Position numbers and translations under genes: made by a program | Notes under the pieces: generated by a model | Seen by the model: only the letters and a program-made list of their open reading frames with translations | Databases searched by the model: none | Told to the model about the DNA's origin: nothing | Shown here: positions 7,490 through 16,548 of the stretch, piece after piece | How the letters are laid out: every line of letters begins with the position of its first letter | How positions within the stretch are numbered: position 1 is the stretch's first letter | DNA from: Liminaster sp045576355 | Lineage (GTDB): Bacteria; Bacteroidota; Bacteroidia; Bacteroidales; UBA3663 | Length of the DNA stretch: 44,184 bases | Assembly (NCBI GenBank): GCA_045576355.1 | Contig: JAZNGG010000014.1 | Coordinates: 1 to 44,184, forward strand | Direction: 5' to 3'

Positions 7490-8254
7490 ATGACTACTAC
7501 AGAGCAAATCATGTGGAGCGCCTTAGGACTATGCGGCGCCACGCTGATAGGGACGGCATTGGGCTTTGCTGTCAAACGGATTTCTCATCGAGGACAGGAT
7601 ACGGTGATGGGGTATTGTGCCGGCGTGATGATGGCTGCAGCAGTGATAGGACTGATACTGCCTGCTGTGGATGAGGCCGGACGATCGGGATGGTGGATTG
7701 TGGCTCTTGGTGTCGCTGTCGGTGCGGCATTGCTTAGCGTCATGGATCGTTTTACTCCACATTTGCATCGGCTGACGGGGCATGATCCTGAACATCATAA
7801 TCATAATGCTACATTAGATCGTGTCTTGCTCTTTGTGATGGCTATAGCGCTGCATAAATTACCCGAAGGGATGGCAGCCGGTGTAGCCTTGCACTCTGAG
7901 GAGGGAAACGAAGCCTGGATGGTGACGCTGGGCGTAGCAATACAAAACGTGCCGGAAGGGATGGTGGTGATCTCGCCGCTGCTTTTGGCAGGAGTGAGCC
8001 GAGGGCGAACGCTACTGATATCACTGATTGTGGCCATGCTGGAGGTGGTAGGGGTCTGTATCGGTTATGGCGTAGGAAGCATCGCTGTCTGGGCATTGCC
8101 TTTTATGCTGTCTGCTGCTGGTGGGGCAATGCTCTACGTGGTGAGTGATGAGATGATTCCCGAGACACATGCTCATGGCTATCAGAAACTTGCTACTTAT
8201 GCGCTTTTGGCCGGTTTTATGACCATGGTGTTTATAGAGAGTTTTTTAAGTTAA
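7490..8254 (+). CDS. ZIP family metal transporter (ZupT-like)
   Basis: A 254-residue inner-membrane permease with about eight hydrophobic segments. The two ZIP signature helices are present: HKLPEGMAAG (122-131) and QNVPEGMVV (152-160), whose histidine and glutamates form the binuclear metal site. The cytosolic loop between segments 3 and 4 is histidine-rich (HLHRLTGHDPEHHNHN, 91-106), typical for zinc or iron binding. Family knowledge points to uptake of Zn2+ or Fe2+; the substrate cannot be fixed from sequence. No adjacent Zur-box-like palindrome was recognised. It probably has its own promoter. Confidence 0.9.
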   Translation: MTTTEQIMWSALGLCGATLIGTALGFAVKRISHRGQDTVMGYCAGVMMAAAVIGLILPAVDEAGRSGWWIVALGVAVGAALLSVMDRFTPHLHRLTGHDPEHHNHNATLDRVLLFVMAIALHKLPEGMAAGVALHSEEGNEAWMVTLGVAIQNVPEGMVVISPLLLAGVSRGRTLLISLIVAMLEVVGVCIGYGVGSIAVWALPFMLSAAGGAMLYVVSDEMIPETHAHGYQKLATYALLAGFMTMVFIESFLS

Positions 8255-8318
8255 CTAGCTGTTATGGATTGCTCCAAAACAGATGAAGAGTGATGGTGGC
8301 ATATTACTTCTTAAAAAT

Positions 8319-8326
8319 TATTTTTG
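8319..8326 (+). promoter_or_regulatory. -7 element that decides the lipoprotein start
   Basis: TATTTTTG matches TAnnTTTG and lies 27 bases before the ATG at 8353. The in-frame GTG at 8290 would be upstream of this promoter, which argues for the 8353 start. Confidence 0.45.
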
Positions 8327-8352
8327 ATCGATTATTGACGAAAACAGGAAAG

Positions 8353-9408
8353 ATGATAAAGCAGAAAAGAGTTTATTTTTTAGTGTGTTTTACCATTATC
8401 ATGCTTCTTGTTTCTTCTTGCCGTCCAGCGGAGATGCGTGACGTTGGAGAGCACCGCGAAGGAAAACCGGGAAAGGTGGTCGAGAATGTCAGGAGGATTG
8501 AGAAAGAGACATTGCTGATGCCGCCCAAAGGGATTTTGACGCAGGAGTTACCTGACTCTGTGTCGGGGTTTGCATGTTATGAGTTGGACACACTTTGCTC
8601 TCTCGGAGAGGGAAAGGGGGTGCGTTATTTGTTACGGTTTGATTATCCTGTAAAGGGTCATCCGCAGGAGGTGGCGCTCAATGAGTGGGTGGTAGGAAAG
8701 GTGCTTAGCTCGATGTGCTATGAAAATGAGGTACCTAACTACTATTCGGTCTCATTAGGTGGTTATGAGCGACGCATGGGGCGTAGGACATATAGAGGCG
8801 ATAGGAGACGTCGAACTGCTATCGGTCGGTTTATGGCGCATCGGCTTTTTACAGCTTATAAAGATGAGTATGAACGACAGAGTGAGGAGGGGCGTGCGAG
8901 GTTTCTGCCGGAGACGACCTATCAATTTAATTTCCGCGTACTGAAGGCCTCTGAGCACTGGATTACCTACCTTCTCTCTACATGGCATCATGAGGGAGGA
9001 ACACCCCCTTTTTATACGGAGCGACTCTTCACCTTTGATGTGGAGCGCCGCAGGGAGTTGACAAAAGGTCAACTTTTCAAGTCGGGTGTCGAGCTGGAGG
9101 TATGGCAATTGTTGATAGGAGAGATGGCTCATTTGCAGCATTTTCTCTCATGGACGGGTATCGAGGAGGGAGATACGGCTGCTGTTATTCGACATTTACT
9201 TACCTACGAAGGTGAAGGGACATCGTTAGAGCAATTACAGATGCATCTGCCCGGAATTACAGAAAAAAGGCTGGTATTTTCATACCAACCCTATGAAATA
9301 GCTCCGCATGAAGCCGGTGTTATACACTTCATGATTCCTTTTGATGCTGTAATGCCATATCTTACAGAGCGAGCTAAACGATTTAACGTAAAAAATGAAA
9401 ACTTATAG
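8353..9408 (+). CDS. Lipoprotein with RsiV-like DUF3298 domain
   Basis: A predicted lipoprotein of 351 residues. The leader MIKQKRVYFLVCFTIIMLLV ends in the lipobox VSSC. The C-terminal half holds DUF3298 features: the segment SYQPYEIAPHEAGVIHFMIP and the closing PFDAVMPYLTERAKRF, seen in RsiV-type proteins; the N-terminal half resembles the accompanying DUF4163-like region. RsiV in Bacillus is a lysozyme-sensing anti-sigma factor, but here there is no sigma factor next door and no cytoplasmic segment, so only the extracytoplasmic domain is shared and the role is unknown. The gene runs into the tail of the M3 peptidase gene on the other strand, overlapping by six bases. The ATG start is supported by lipobox placement and by the -7 box. 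Confidence 0.7.
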   Translation: MIKQKRVYFLVCFTIIMLLVSSCRPAEMRDVGEHREGKPGKVVENVRRIEKETLLMPPKGILTQELPDSVSGFACYELDTLCSLGEGKGVRYLLRFDYPVKGHPQEVALNEWVVGKVLSSMCYENEVPNYYSVSLGGYERRMGRRTYRGDRRRRTAIGRFMAHRLFTAYKDEYERQSEEGRARFLPETTYQFNFRVLKASEHWITYLLSTWHHEGGTPPFYTERLFTFDVERRRELTKGQLFKSGVELEVWQLLIGEMAHLQHFLSWTGIEEGDTAAVIRHLLTYEGEGTSLEQLQMHLPGITEKRLVFSYQPYEIAPHEAGVIHFMIPFDAVMPYLTERAKRFNVKNENL

Positions 9409-11517
9409 TCCTCGGCTGCGCAATAAAGCATCGGTTTGCGGTTCTCTGCCGCGGAAGTTAATATACATCGTCATGCCATCATCGATGCCTCCGGGGGTAA
9501 GAACGTAACGCCTAAATTTTTCGGCGATGTCTTGCTGATAGATGTCTCCGGTCTCGGTGAACGCCTCAAAGGCATCGCAGTCAAGAACTTCAGCCCACAT
9601 ATAGCTATAATAGCCCGCTGTGTAACCGCCTCCCATGGTGTGACTGAAATTGGTGATACGATAGCGTGGGAGTATCTGTGAGGGGATACCGCGTGCAGTC
9701 AAATATTCTTCTTCAAAACGGATAACGTCCAAGTCTTTGGGTATTTCAGTCAATACATGAAGACCCATGTCTGTGAGAGATGCTGCGATATATTCTACTG
9801 TGGCAAAACCTTGTCCATAACGGGCACTCTCCTCCACCTTACGGACTAATTCCATGGGTATGGTTTCGCCTGTTTTATAGTGTCGTGCATAGACAGCCAA
9901 AACTGCCGGGTGGAAAGCCCAATGCTCGTTGATTTGTGATGGGAGTTCGACAAAGTCTCTCTCGACTCCGGAGGCACTATTGTAACGAACATCTCTCATG
10001 AAACTATGTAGGGCATGTCCGAACTCATGAAAGAGTGTGCGAACGTTATCAATGTTTTGCAGTGCGGGGGTCTCTCCCGAGGGGAGGGTCATGTTGCAAG
10101 AGTTGACTACGATAGGGATGATGCGGGTCTCTCCTTCATAACTTTGTCCACGGAAAGAGGTGCACCAGGCTCCTGCCCGTTTGCCATCGCGAGGGAAGTT
10201 GTCGCTATAAAACACTGCCAATGTCTTGCCATCGCGGTCGAGTACTTCATAAGCTTTAGCCGTTGGTTCGTAGGAGGGGATACTATCAGTTATCTCTTTG
10301 AAGGTCAATCCGTAGAGCTTGCCTGCTACATGGAATATGCCTTGCATCACGTTGTTAATCTCAAGATAGGGTCGAAGCTCCTCTTCATCGATGGCAAACT
10401 TTGCTTGCTTCGCTTTATTTAAATAATACATATAGTCCCATCCTGCAGGCTCAAAGGAGTGTCCTTCTTTTTTAATTTCTCTCCGGATGTCTGCAATTTC
10501 CTCTTTTGCCTTTTGGACAGCAGGTTTCCATACCTGGTCAAGCAGGTTAAAGACATTGTCTGCATTTTTTGCCATTCGCTCTTCAAGTATCAGTGAGGCG
10601 TAGTGCGGATGTCCTAATAGTTGGGCCTTCTGCAGACGAAGTTTTACCAGACGAGCAGAGATCTCCTTATTATCGTGTTCGCCTCCGCTGTTGCCGCGAT
10701 TGTAATAAGCATGGTAAATCTTCTCTCGAAGTGCTCGATTGGAACAATACTGTAAAACGGGATTGCAGCTGGGGCGTTGCATATTAAACATCCATTTGCC
10801 GGGTTTACCTTGTGCTGTAGCCATCTCTGCTGCGGCCTCTATATTTGCCTGTGGCAATCCTGCAAGTTCCTCGATGTGATCGGCAGTGACAAATGTATTA
10901 TTGGTTTCGTAAAGAAGGTTTTGTGTGAAAGAGAGTTGTAGCATAGCTATCTCCTTGTTTAACTGTCGTAGTTGCTCCTTGTCGCTTTCGTCCAGTCCTG
11001 CACCACTACGAACAAAACTCTTATAAATGTTGTCCAGTACTTTGTTTTCTTCTTTAGTTAGTTTTTCTCGTTGCTCTGTGTTCTCATAGACAGCTTTAAC
11101 GCGGGCATAGAGATCTGCATTGAGATAGATGTCGTCATAATGAGTGGAAAAGAGGGGCGACATTTCTTTTTCGAGAGCACGTGTCTCTGCTGTAGAATTG
11201 CTGCTTGAAAGAGGACTGAATGTGCTTCTCACTTTCCTTAGCAGTGTGCCACTCTGATCAAGTGGAGTGATAGTGTTGCCAAATGTTGGTGCATCTGTAC
11301 AGGCAATGATGGCAGCGATCTCCTCCTTTTGTTCTTGCATTCCGAGCAACATTCCCTCTCGATAGTGATCGATGGTAATTGTCTCAAAAGGTGCAATGCC
11401 AAAGGGGGTGTTAAACTGGCTTAGCAATGGATTCGCACTTTCTTTCTCTTGATTACTACATCCGCAAAGTAATATTGAGGTTACGGCTGTAGTGAATAAT
11501 GTTTTTGTGATACTCAT
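9403..11517 (-). CDS. M3 family metallopeptidase (Dcp/oligopeptidase type), lipoprotein
   Basis: A 704-residue zinc peptidase of family M3, most like peptidyl-dipeptidase Dcp or oligopeptidase A. The zinc motif is LFHEFGHALH with HEFGH at 497-501, and the third-ligand glutamate lies in the following RDFVELPSQINEHW segment (about 524-537). The C-terminal YMWAEVLDCDAFEAF is also conserved in M3. Unlike the cytosolic E. coli enzymes it begins with a hydrophobic leader ending in LLCGC (Cys20), a probable lipoprotein signal, so it likely acts in the periplasm or at the outer membrane on short peptides. It is the last gene of a tilS-redox protein-M3 operon, 15 bases after the preceding stop. Confidence 0.92.
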   Translation of the reverse strand: MSITKTLFTTAVTSILLCGCSNQEKESANPLLSQFNTPFGIAPFETITIDHYREGMLLGMQEQKEEIAAIIACTDAPTFGNTITPLDQSGTLLRKVRSTFSPLSSSNSTAETRALEKEMSPLFSTHYDDIYLNADLYARVKAVYENTEQREKLTKEENKVLDNIYKSFVRSGAGLDESDKEQLRQLNKEIAMLQLSFTQNLLYETNNTFVTADHIEELAGLPQANIEAAAEMATAQGKPGKWMFNMQRPSCNPVLQYCSNRALREKIYHAYYNRGNSGGEHDNKEISARLVKLRLQKAQLLGHPHYASLILEERMAKNADNVFNLLDQVWKPAVQKAKEEIADIRREIKKEGHSFEPAGWDYMYYLNKAKQAKFAIDEEELRPYLEINNVMQGIFHVAGKLYGLTFKEITDSIPSYEPTAKAYEVLDRDGKTLAVFYSDNFPRDGKRAGAWCTSFRGQSYEGETRIIPIVVNSCNMTLPSGETPALQNIDNVRTLFHEFGHALHSFMRDVRYNSASGVERDFVELPSQINEHWAFHPAVLAVYARHYKTGETIPMELVRKVEESARYGQGFATVEYIAASLTDMGLHVLTEIPKDLDVIRFEEEYLTARGIPSQILPRYRITNFSHTMGGGYTAGYYSYMWAEVLDCDAFEAFTETGDIYQQDIAEKFRRYVLTPGGIDDGMTMYINFRGREPQTDALLRSRGL

Positions 11518-11532
11518 AGTTTGTGTATTTTT

Positions 11533-12051
11533 TTATGGGGTTTTTGTTTTCAATTTTTGTCCGATGATACGGGCGGCAAGGGCTACGATTTCGGCGCAGG
11601 GACGTTTTTGATAGTACTCTTGTGTCCGTTGAGAAGGGATCGGAGACTCTTGTTGTCCTCTATCAATCCCAAGTAACTCTCGGCAGATTATGCTTCCGGT
11701 GTTTTCTCGAAATGTCGCAGCCAACTCTTGTACTAGTGCGTATGACTCTGCCTTCTTTGTTCTGTCTTTCGGATCGTCTGCAGGAATGATGAAGCCGGAA
11801 AGTAGAAACATGCCGCTTACAGCACCACATACTTCCCTAAGCCGTCCCATACCTCCTCCTAAAGGCCCGGAGATAGTGGCTGCTAATTGGGGGTCAATAC
11901 CGATGATGTCGTGATAAGCAAGGATTACAGCTTGACAACAATTGTAGCCCGAAGTGAAGAGATTTTTTGCCATTTCTACGCGTTCCTCTATGTCGAGATG
12001 CGAAAGACCAGCTTGGGAGGCAAGTGATGGAGCAGGGGGGATATCATTCAT
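11533..12051 (-). CDS. C_GCAxxG_C_C family redox protein
   Basis: A 172-residue cysteine-motif protein. The family pattern is visible: GYNCCQAV (Cys38, Cys39), a glycine-rich GPLGGGMGR (62-70), VCGAVSGMFLLSG (Cys75) and a later CRELLG cysteine near 123, plus a C-terminal CAEIV cysteine. Members are thought to be small redox-active or metal-binding proteins; no function has been settled. The ATG overlaps the tilS stop region by eight bases, and the M3 peptidase follows after 15 bases, so translation of all three is probably coupled. The C-terminal end is lysine-rich and ordinary. Confidence 0.85.
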   Translation of the reverse strand: MNDIPPAPSLASQAGLSHLDIEERVEMAKNLFTSGYNCCQAVILAYHDIIGIDPQLAATISGPLGGGMGRLREVCGAVSGMFLLSGFIIPADDPKDRTKKAESYALVQELAATFRENTGSIICRELLGIDRGQQESPIPSQRTQEYYQKRPCAEIVALAARIIGQKLKTKTP

Positions 12052-13492
12052 GTGGATGTAGGGGTAAGGGGTTAAACTTTATGTGAAGAACTTGTTTCGA
12101 ACAAGGAGTGACCGGGGCATGACGAGAGCGTTTTAATCCGCATATATTAAGTATGGTGCCATGGTCATCCTCGATGATCCAAACGAGTTTTTTTTCAATT
12201 GGGTTGTAGTGCGCATCGGAAAATAGATCACTAACTAATTTGCTCCCCTGCATCCCAAATGGCGAAATACGATCGCCCTCTCGCCAATGTCTGATGTGGA
12301 GGGGAAAGGTTAAATTGTTTAGATCAAACCATTCTTCTCTCGTTACTATTAGCTTGTGGGATGTTTTACCGAATTCCTTTGCTTGGCAGAGACGGAATGT
12401 GACTTCTCCGTGTGCAACTTCCGAGGGAGCATCGGGATGCCAAGAGTAACTTTCTTCGTCATGCATACCAAATGGAGAGTAATGGATGAAGAGGGTGTCC
12501 TGAGTTAAGCAAAGGTAACTATTTTTAGAGGGATATATAACATTTTTTTTCCCTGCGCGAATGTCGTCGGTGAGGCGTTCGATGCCTCGGTCGCTTATGA
12601 TAAAACTATAGTAATTTAATAGATGAAATAGGGCAGAAGGAAGGTCTGGTGTATTTTTTAAATCATCGATAGAGATGCTGTATATTTGCTCTTCTCGATA
12701 GTTTAGAGTTTTAACTTTTTCAATTAAATGCTCTTTTATTGCGTGTGAAATCCATTTCCGATTTTGAGCTAAGTGATTGGCAGTCTTTAAGATGCTCTTT
12801 TTTGTGTTTTGATGGATTTGATCCATCAATGGTAGTAGCTGCAGGCGGATTTTGTTGCGCAGGAAGTCTGTCTCTAGATTACTGCTATCTGTAATGTAGG
12901 ATTGGTTTAGAGCTGCAAGGAAAGAAAAAATATCTTCTCGCCCTAAGCAGAGCAGAGGACGGAGTATGTGTCCATTTTGGGGTTTTATACCGGTAAGACC
13001 ATCGATGCCAGTGCCTCGCATCAAATTAATTAAAAAAGTTTCTATACTATCATCTTGGTGGTGCCCTACGCAGATGAAATAATTATTATTATCTCCAATG
13101 ATTGACTGCCACCACTCGTAACGAAGTTGTCGGCAAGCCATCTCGAGAGAAAGCTTGTTCTCTTTCATGAAGAGTCGTGTATCAAATGACTTTACCTCAA
13201 TTGGTAATTGTAATTTGGCAGCAAATTGTCGACAAAAAACTTCGTCTCTATCTGATTCTTCTGCGCGAAGATGAAAATTGCAATGAGTTAAAAATAGATT
13301 ATCATGATACCCTAAGAAAGAAAGGAAAAGTGTTAGTGCAACAGAATCTCCGCCTCCACTTAACCCTACATAAATCCGAAGATTGCTAGATGGGTGTGGA
13401 GGAAGAAGGTGATGATGCTCTATGTATTCTTTGACTCTTTGCAGAGTGTTTTGGATAATGGGTTTATCCATGGAGAATAATTGTAACGGCAC
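12044..13492 (-). CDS. tilS: tRNA(Ile)-lysidine synthetase
   Basis: ATP-dependent enzyme that converts C34 of the AUA-reading tRNA-Ile to lysidine; essential in most bacteria. The PP-loop SGGGDS is at 45-50 and is followed by the N-type ATPase domain with HHQDDSIETFLINLMRGTGIDGL, the TilS signature. The 482-residue length and a C-terminal HIRHWREGDRISPFG motif correspond to the full-length form with the TilS C-terminal domain. The start is either this ATG or the one seven codons on (MDKPII). It heads a three-gene minus-strand operon and is divergent from pheS; a -7 match lies 39 bases upstream. Confidence 0.95.
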   Translation of the reverse strand: MPLQLFSMDKPIIQNTLQRVKEYIEHHHLLPPHPSSNLRIYVGLSGGGDSVALTLFLSFLGYHDNLFLTHCNFHLRAEESDRDEVFCRQFAAKLQLPIEVKSFDTRLFMKENKLSLEMACRQLRYEWWQSIIGDNNNYFICVGHHQDDSIETFLINLMRGTGIDGLTGIKPQNGHILRPLLCLGREDIFSFLAALNQSYITDSSNLETDFLRNKIRLQLLPLMDQIHQNTKKSILKTANHLAQNRKWISHAIKEHLIEKVKTLNYREEQIYSISIDDLKNTPDLPSALFHLLNYYSFIISDRGIERLTDDIRAGKKNVIYPSKNSYLCLTQDTLFIHYSPFGMHDEESYSWHPDAPSEVAHGEVTFRLCQAKEFGKTSHKLIVTREEWFDLNNLTFPLHIRHWREGDRISPFGMQGSKLVSDLFSDAHYNPIEKKLVWIIEDDHGTILNICGLKRSRHAPVTPCSKQVLHIKFNPLPLHPHE

Positions 13493-13530
13493 TATTCAGA
13501 TAAAGATCTTTATAAAATAAATATTGACTG

Positions 13531-13538
13531 CAAATGTA
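13531..13538 (-). promoter_or_regulatory. -7 element for tilS operon
   Basis: The minus strand reads TACATTTG, an exact TAnnTTTG match, 39 bases before the tilS ATG. No clear -33 partner is visible. Confidence 0.45.
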
Positions 13539-13556
13539 AAAAATAATTGCGAAATT

Positions 13557-13588
13557 TTTCATTTTTAAGACGTTTTTTATTAACTTCG
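13557..13588 (+). promoter_or_regulatory. Possible promoter for pheS
   Basis: TAACTTCG at 13581-13588 differs from the -7 consensus by one base (C for T), with TTTC at 13557-13560 in the -33 place and a 20-base spacer. It lies 28 bases upstream of the pheS ATG and back to back with the tilS promoter. Confidence 0.4.
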
Positions 13589-13616
13589 CACCCTAAATAT
13601 ATATAAACGAATCGTT

Positions 13617-14639
13617 ATGATAGAGAAAATTAAGCAAATGATGGCAGAGGTTGAAGTTCTTAAGGCTACTTCAGCAGAGGAAATCGAGGCTTTGCGCATC
13701 AAATATTTGAGCAAAAAAGGAAGTGTGAATGTTCTTATGACAGAGTTTCGTAACGTCCCAGCAGATCAAAAACGTGAAGTCGGACAGTATATTAACCGAC
13801 TTAAAGAGTGTGTAACGGAAAAAATTAATTCGTTGAAAGAGCAATTTGCTGCACAAGACCATGTCGAAGATAATGTAGATCTTACACGTCCTGTTTATCC
13901 TGAACAGATAGGGACTCGTCATCCGTTGAGTTTAGTTCGTCAAGAGATTATTGATATTTTTAGTCGTTTGGGATTCTCTGTGGCAGAAGGTCCTGAAGTG
14001 GAGGATGATTGGCATGTATTTGGTGCTCTTAATTTTGCTGATGATCATCCTGCACGTGATATGCAGGACACTTTTTTTATCCAGCGTCATCCCGATGTAT
14101 TGCTTCGTACTCATACGTCTTCGGTGCAAGTGCGTGTGATGGATAAGCAGCAGCCTCCTATACGGGTGATTTGCCCGGGACGAGTATATCGTAATGAGGC
14201 AATTTCTGCGCGTGCACATTGTTTTTTTCATCAGCTAGAGGCTTTATATATTGACAAAAATGTCTCTTTTGCTGATTTAAAACAAGTGCTTTTGGCGTTT
14301 GCTAAAGAGATGTTTGGTCAAGATACAGAGATTCGTCTTCGTCCCTCTTATTTCCCATTTACAGAGCCAAGTGCAGAGATGGATGTTAGTTGTACTTTGT
14401 GTAAGGGTAAAGGGTGTCCGATGTGTAAGGGTTCGGGATGGCTAGAAATTTTAGGATGTGGTATGGTGGATCCTAATGTTTTGGAGGCATCCGGAATTGA
14501 TAGTAAAGAGTACTCCGGATATGCCTTAGGTATGGGTATTGAGCGTATTGCGAATCTTAAATATCGAGTTAAAGATCTTCGCCTTTTCTCTGAAAATGAT
14601 CAACGCTTTTTAGATGAATTTGAGGCTGCTCATCTTTAA
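13617..14639 (+). CDS. pheS: Phenylalanine-tRNA ligase alpha subunit
   Basis: Catalytic subunit of the alpha2-beta2 PheRS. The 340-residue protein has an N-terminal coiled-coil (about 1-90), the class II motif 2 (PGRVYRNEAISARAHCFFHQ, about 192-211) and motif 3 (GYALGMGIERIANL near the C terminus). Between them is FTEPSAEMDVSC followed by a cysteine-rich CTLCKGKGCPMCKGSGW stretch, a putative zinc knuckle common in this phylum. The beta subunit gene pheT is not adjacent. luxS follows 56 bases downstream with no terminator-like hairpin, so this may head the long rightward transcription unit. Confidence 0.95.
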   Translation: MIEKIKQMMAEVEVLKATSAEEIEALRIKYLSKKGSVNVLMTEFRNVPADQKREVGQYINRLKECVTEKINSLKEQFAAQDHVEDNVDLTRPVYPEQIGTRHPLSLVRQEIIDIFSRLGFSVAEGPEVEDDWHVFGALNFADDHPARDMQDTFFIQRHPDVLLRTHTSSVQVRVMDKQQPPIRVICPGRVYRNEAISARAHCFFHQLEALYIDKNVSFADLKQVLLAFAKEMFGQDTEIRLRPSYFPFTEPSAEMDVSCTLCKGKGCPMCKGSGWLEILGCGMVDPNVLEASGIDSKEYSGYALGMGIERIANLKYRVKDLRLFSENDQRFLDEFEAAHL

Positions 14640-14695
14640 ATTTGATAGAGATAGTTATCTGATTTTAAGGCTTATTAATATAGTTTTATAGATGT

Positions 14696-15154
14696 ATGGC
14701 GGAAAAGGTAGAAAGTTTTCAGTTGGACCATCGTCGTATGAAAGCTCCTTGTATTCGTAAGTGTTGTGTAATGACAGGAAAATTAGGGGACAGAGTGTCT
14801 AAGTTTGATTTGCGTTTTTTACAACCGAATGTAGAAGCTTTTGGAACAGCAGCAATGCACGCATTAGAACATCTTTTAGCCCACGAACTTAGAGAAGAAC
14901 TTGATGGAGTCATAGATTTGAGTCCTATGGGATGTCGGACAGGTTTTTATTTAACCTTGTGGGATGACCGAACTGCAGAAGAGGTTAAAAATGCGTTGCA
15001 AAATGCATTAAAACGAGTAATCTTAGCAAAAGAGGTGCCTGCAGCTAATGAAATCCAATGTGGTAATTATCGAGATCTTTCTCTCTTTGGAGCTAAAGAA
15101 TATGCACAAAAAGTTTTGAGTGAAGGTTTTTCACTTAATGTTTATGGCGAGTGA
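14696..15154 (+). CDS. luxS: S-ribosylhomocysteine lyase
   Basis: Cytosolic Fe(II) enzyme that cleaves S-ribosylhomocysteine to homocysteine and DPD, the precursor of autoinducer AI-2, within the activated methyl cycle. The 152-residue length is typical. Metal ligands are His55 and His59 in HALEHL and Cys122 in QCGNY; the catalytic Cys80 lies in SPMGCRTGFYL. The N-terminal FQLDHRRMKAPCIR segment is also diagnostic. The pfs (nucleosidase) gene that supplies its substrate is not in the window. Its stop overlaps the GTG of the following outer-membrane gene, so translation of that gene may be coupled to luxS. Confidence 0.96.
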   Translation: MAEKVESFQLDHRRMKAPCIRKCCVMTGKLGDRVSKFDLRFLQPNVEAFGTAAMHALEHLLAHELREELDGVIDLSPMGCRTGFYLTLWDDRTAEEVKNALQNALKRVILAKEVPAANEIQCGNYRDLSLFGAKEYAQKVLSEGFSLNVYGE

Positions 15155-16521
15155 TACTTAAACATCATCTTTGTTTTAAGGTACTCTTAATGATAATAGG
15201 AGTGTTTGGACCTTTAAAGGCTCGTTCAGAAGTTGGAAATAACACTTCTGAACGGGTTTTGTATATACATAAAAAGCCTGGCGTTGATTTTTGGAGAATG
15301 CTTCAATATGGGGGAATGTACAGAAAAAATGATAATTATCTCATTTTGTCTAATGGTATTACAGATTTTGTTAGTCTTAATGCCGTAAGTGGTTTTTCAT
15401 TAGGTCCGCAGTCCGTTTTTGGTAAAGTGCTTGATGATGGAGCAAGATTAGAATTGGCTCCGTCTTTAAAATATTCTTTTGACAGAGATCGTTTTTGGGG
15501 ACAAGCGGCATTACGATATTATTTTTCTGTTCAAAAGGTATCTATGATAGAATTCTCTGGAGGGAGAATTTTTACCGACTTTAATCGTTGTCCTATGATG
15601 AATGATGCCCATGCGGAACTCGTGGGAGCACTTTTTGCATGGAATCATCAGAAGTATTATGATTTGACATATGGTGCTGTTCAGTTATATACACCTTTGC
15701 ATGAAGATTTGCAGACTACATTCAGAATTGAATGGCAGCAAAGAAGTAACGCAAATAACTGTCGAAAAAGAAACTTGTTTGGGAATTCGTATCAATCTAA
15801 TTATCCAAACAATTATCTTCATTCGAAGGAGAATTGGACAGATGATCCAGTAATGAATTTTAAGAATGATGATCAGTGGGTTTGGAAAATAAAATTTGAT
15901 TATCGTTATGATTCAAAACTATATGTAAAGGACGATATGACTTCTGAATTATTTACTCGATATCCAATGGTTTCTTTAAGTGTTGAAGTAGCTACTCCTA
16001 CTTCTTTTCGGAAGGATAATAATTTGCTAAGATATGGTTGGCTGGAGTGTGCTTTACGACAGTCTCTTGAGAGTGATTATGAGAGATGGCAATATTATGC
16101 AGCGATGGGTATTTATTTTGATGATCATCAGATGTATTTCCCTGATTATAAGCATTTCGTAGCTTCAGATTTTGTATGGCAGGAATCTCATTCTTTGAAG
16201 TGGTTTTCGTTGATTTCTAATTATGAATACTCTACAGGTAGTAGGTGGATAGAAGTGCATAACGAATTTTCCTCTACAAGGATGTTAATAGGTAGATTAT
16301 TGAATAGTAAAGAAAGTAGAATAAAGTCTTCTTCCCAAATAACTGAATTTATACAACTGCATACATTGCAAGTACCACACACACGATTTTATACCGAATT
16401 AGTTTATGGATGGGATTTATGGAAAAAGGTGCGTATTGGAGGAACTGTTGGGTTTAGAGGTGTAGATTATGAAGGTGTAGCTTTGCAACTTGTTTTGAAC
16501 TTGAAAAATTGGGATAAATAA
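15151..16521 (+). CDS. DUF5686-like outer-membrane barrel protein, short form
   Basis: A 456-residue predicted outer-membrane protein starting at a GTG that overlaps the luxS stop. Residues 1-26 form a good signal peptide (basic start, hydrophobic core, cleavage after KARS). The body alternates aromatic and polar residues as in beta-barrels. Segments such as FGRIFTDFN-type GGRIFTDFNRCPMMN, NHQKYYDLTYG, FPDYKHFVASDF and NYEYSTGSRWIEVHNEF resemble the C-terminal barrel of DUF5686 proteins. Those proteins normally run to more than 800 residues with an N-terminal carboxypeptidase-regulatory-like domain, which is absent here. Function is unknown. The family match is from memory of the pattern and needs a profile search. 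Confidence 0.6.
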   Translation: MILKHHLCFKVLLMIIGVFGPLKARSEVGNNTSERVLYIHKKPGVDFWRMLQYGGMYRKNDNYLILSNGITDFVSLNAVSGFSLGPQSVFGKVLDDGARLELAPSLKYSFDRDRFWGQAALRYYFSVQKVSMIEFSGGRIFTDFNRCPMMNDAHAELVGALFAWNHQKYYDLTYGAVQLYTPLHEDLQTTFRIEWQQRSNANNCRKRNLFGNSYQSNYPNNYLHSKENWTDDPVMNFKNDDQWVWKIKFDYRYDSKLYVKDDMTSELFTRYPMVSLSVEVATPTSFRKDNNLLRYGWLECALRQSLESDYERWQYYAAMGIYFDDHQMYFPDYKHFVASDFVWQESHSLKWFSLISNYEYSTGSRWIEVHNEFSSTRMLIGRLLNSKESRIKSSSQITEFIQLHTLQVPHTRFYTELVYGWDLWKKVRIGGTVGFRGVDYEGVALQLVLNLKNWDK

Positions 16522-16548
16522 TGTAACTTGATAATCAGAGTTGTAAAT

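Noticed and set aside
8290..8352. GTG start extending the DUF3298 lipoprotein upstream
   Set aside because: It would place 21 residues before the lipoprotein leader and would start upstream of the -7 element at 8319-8326.
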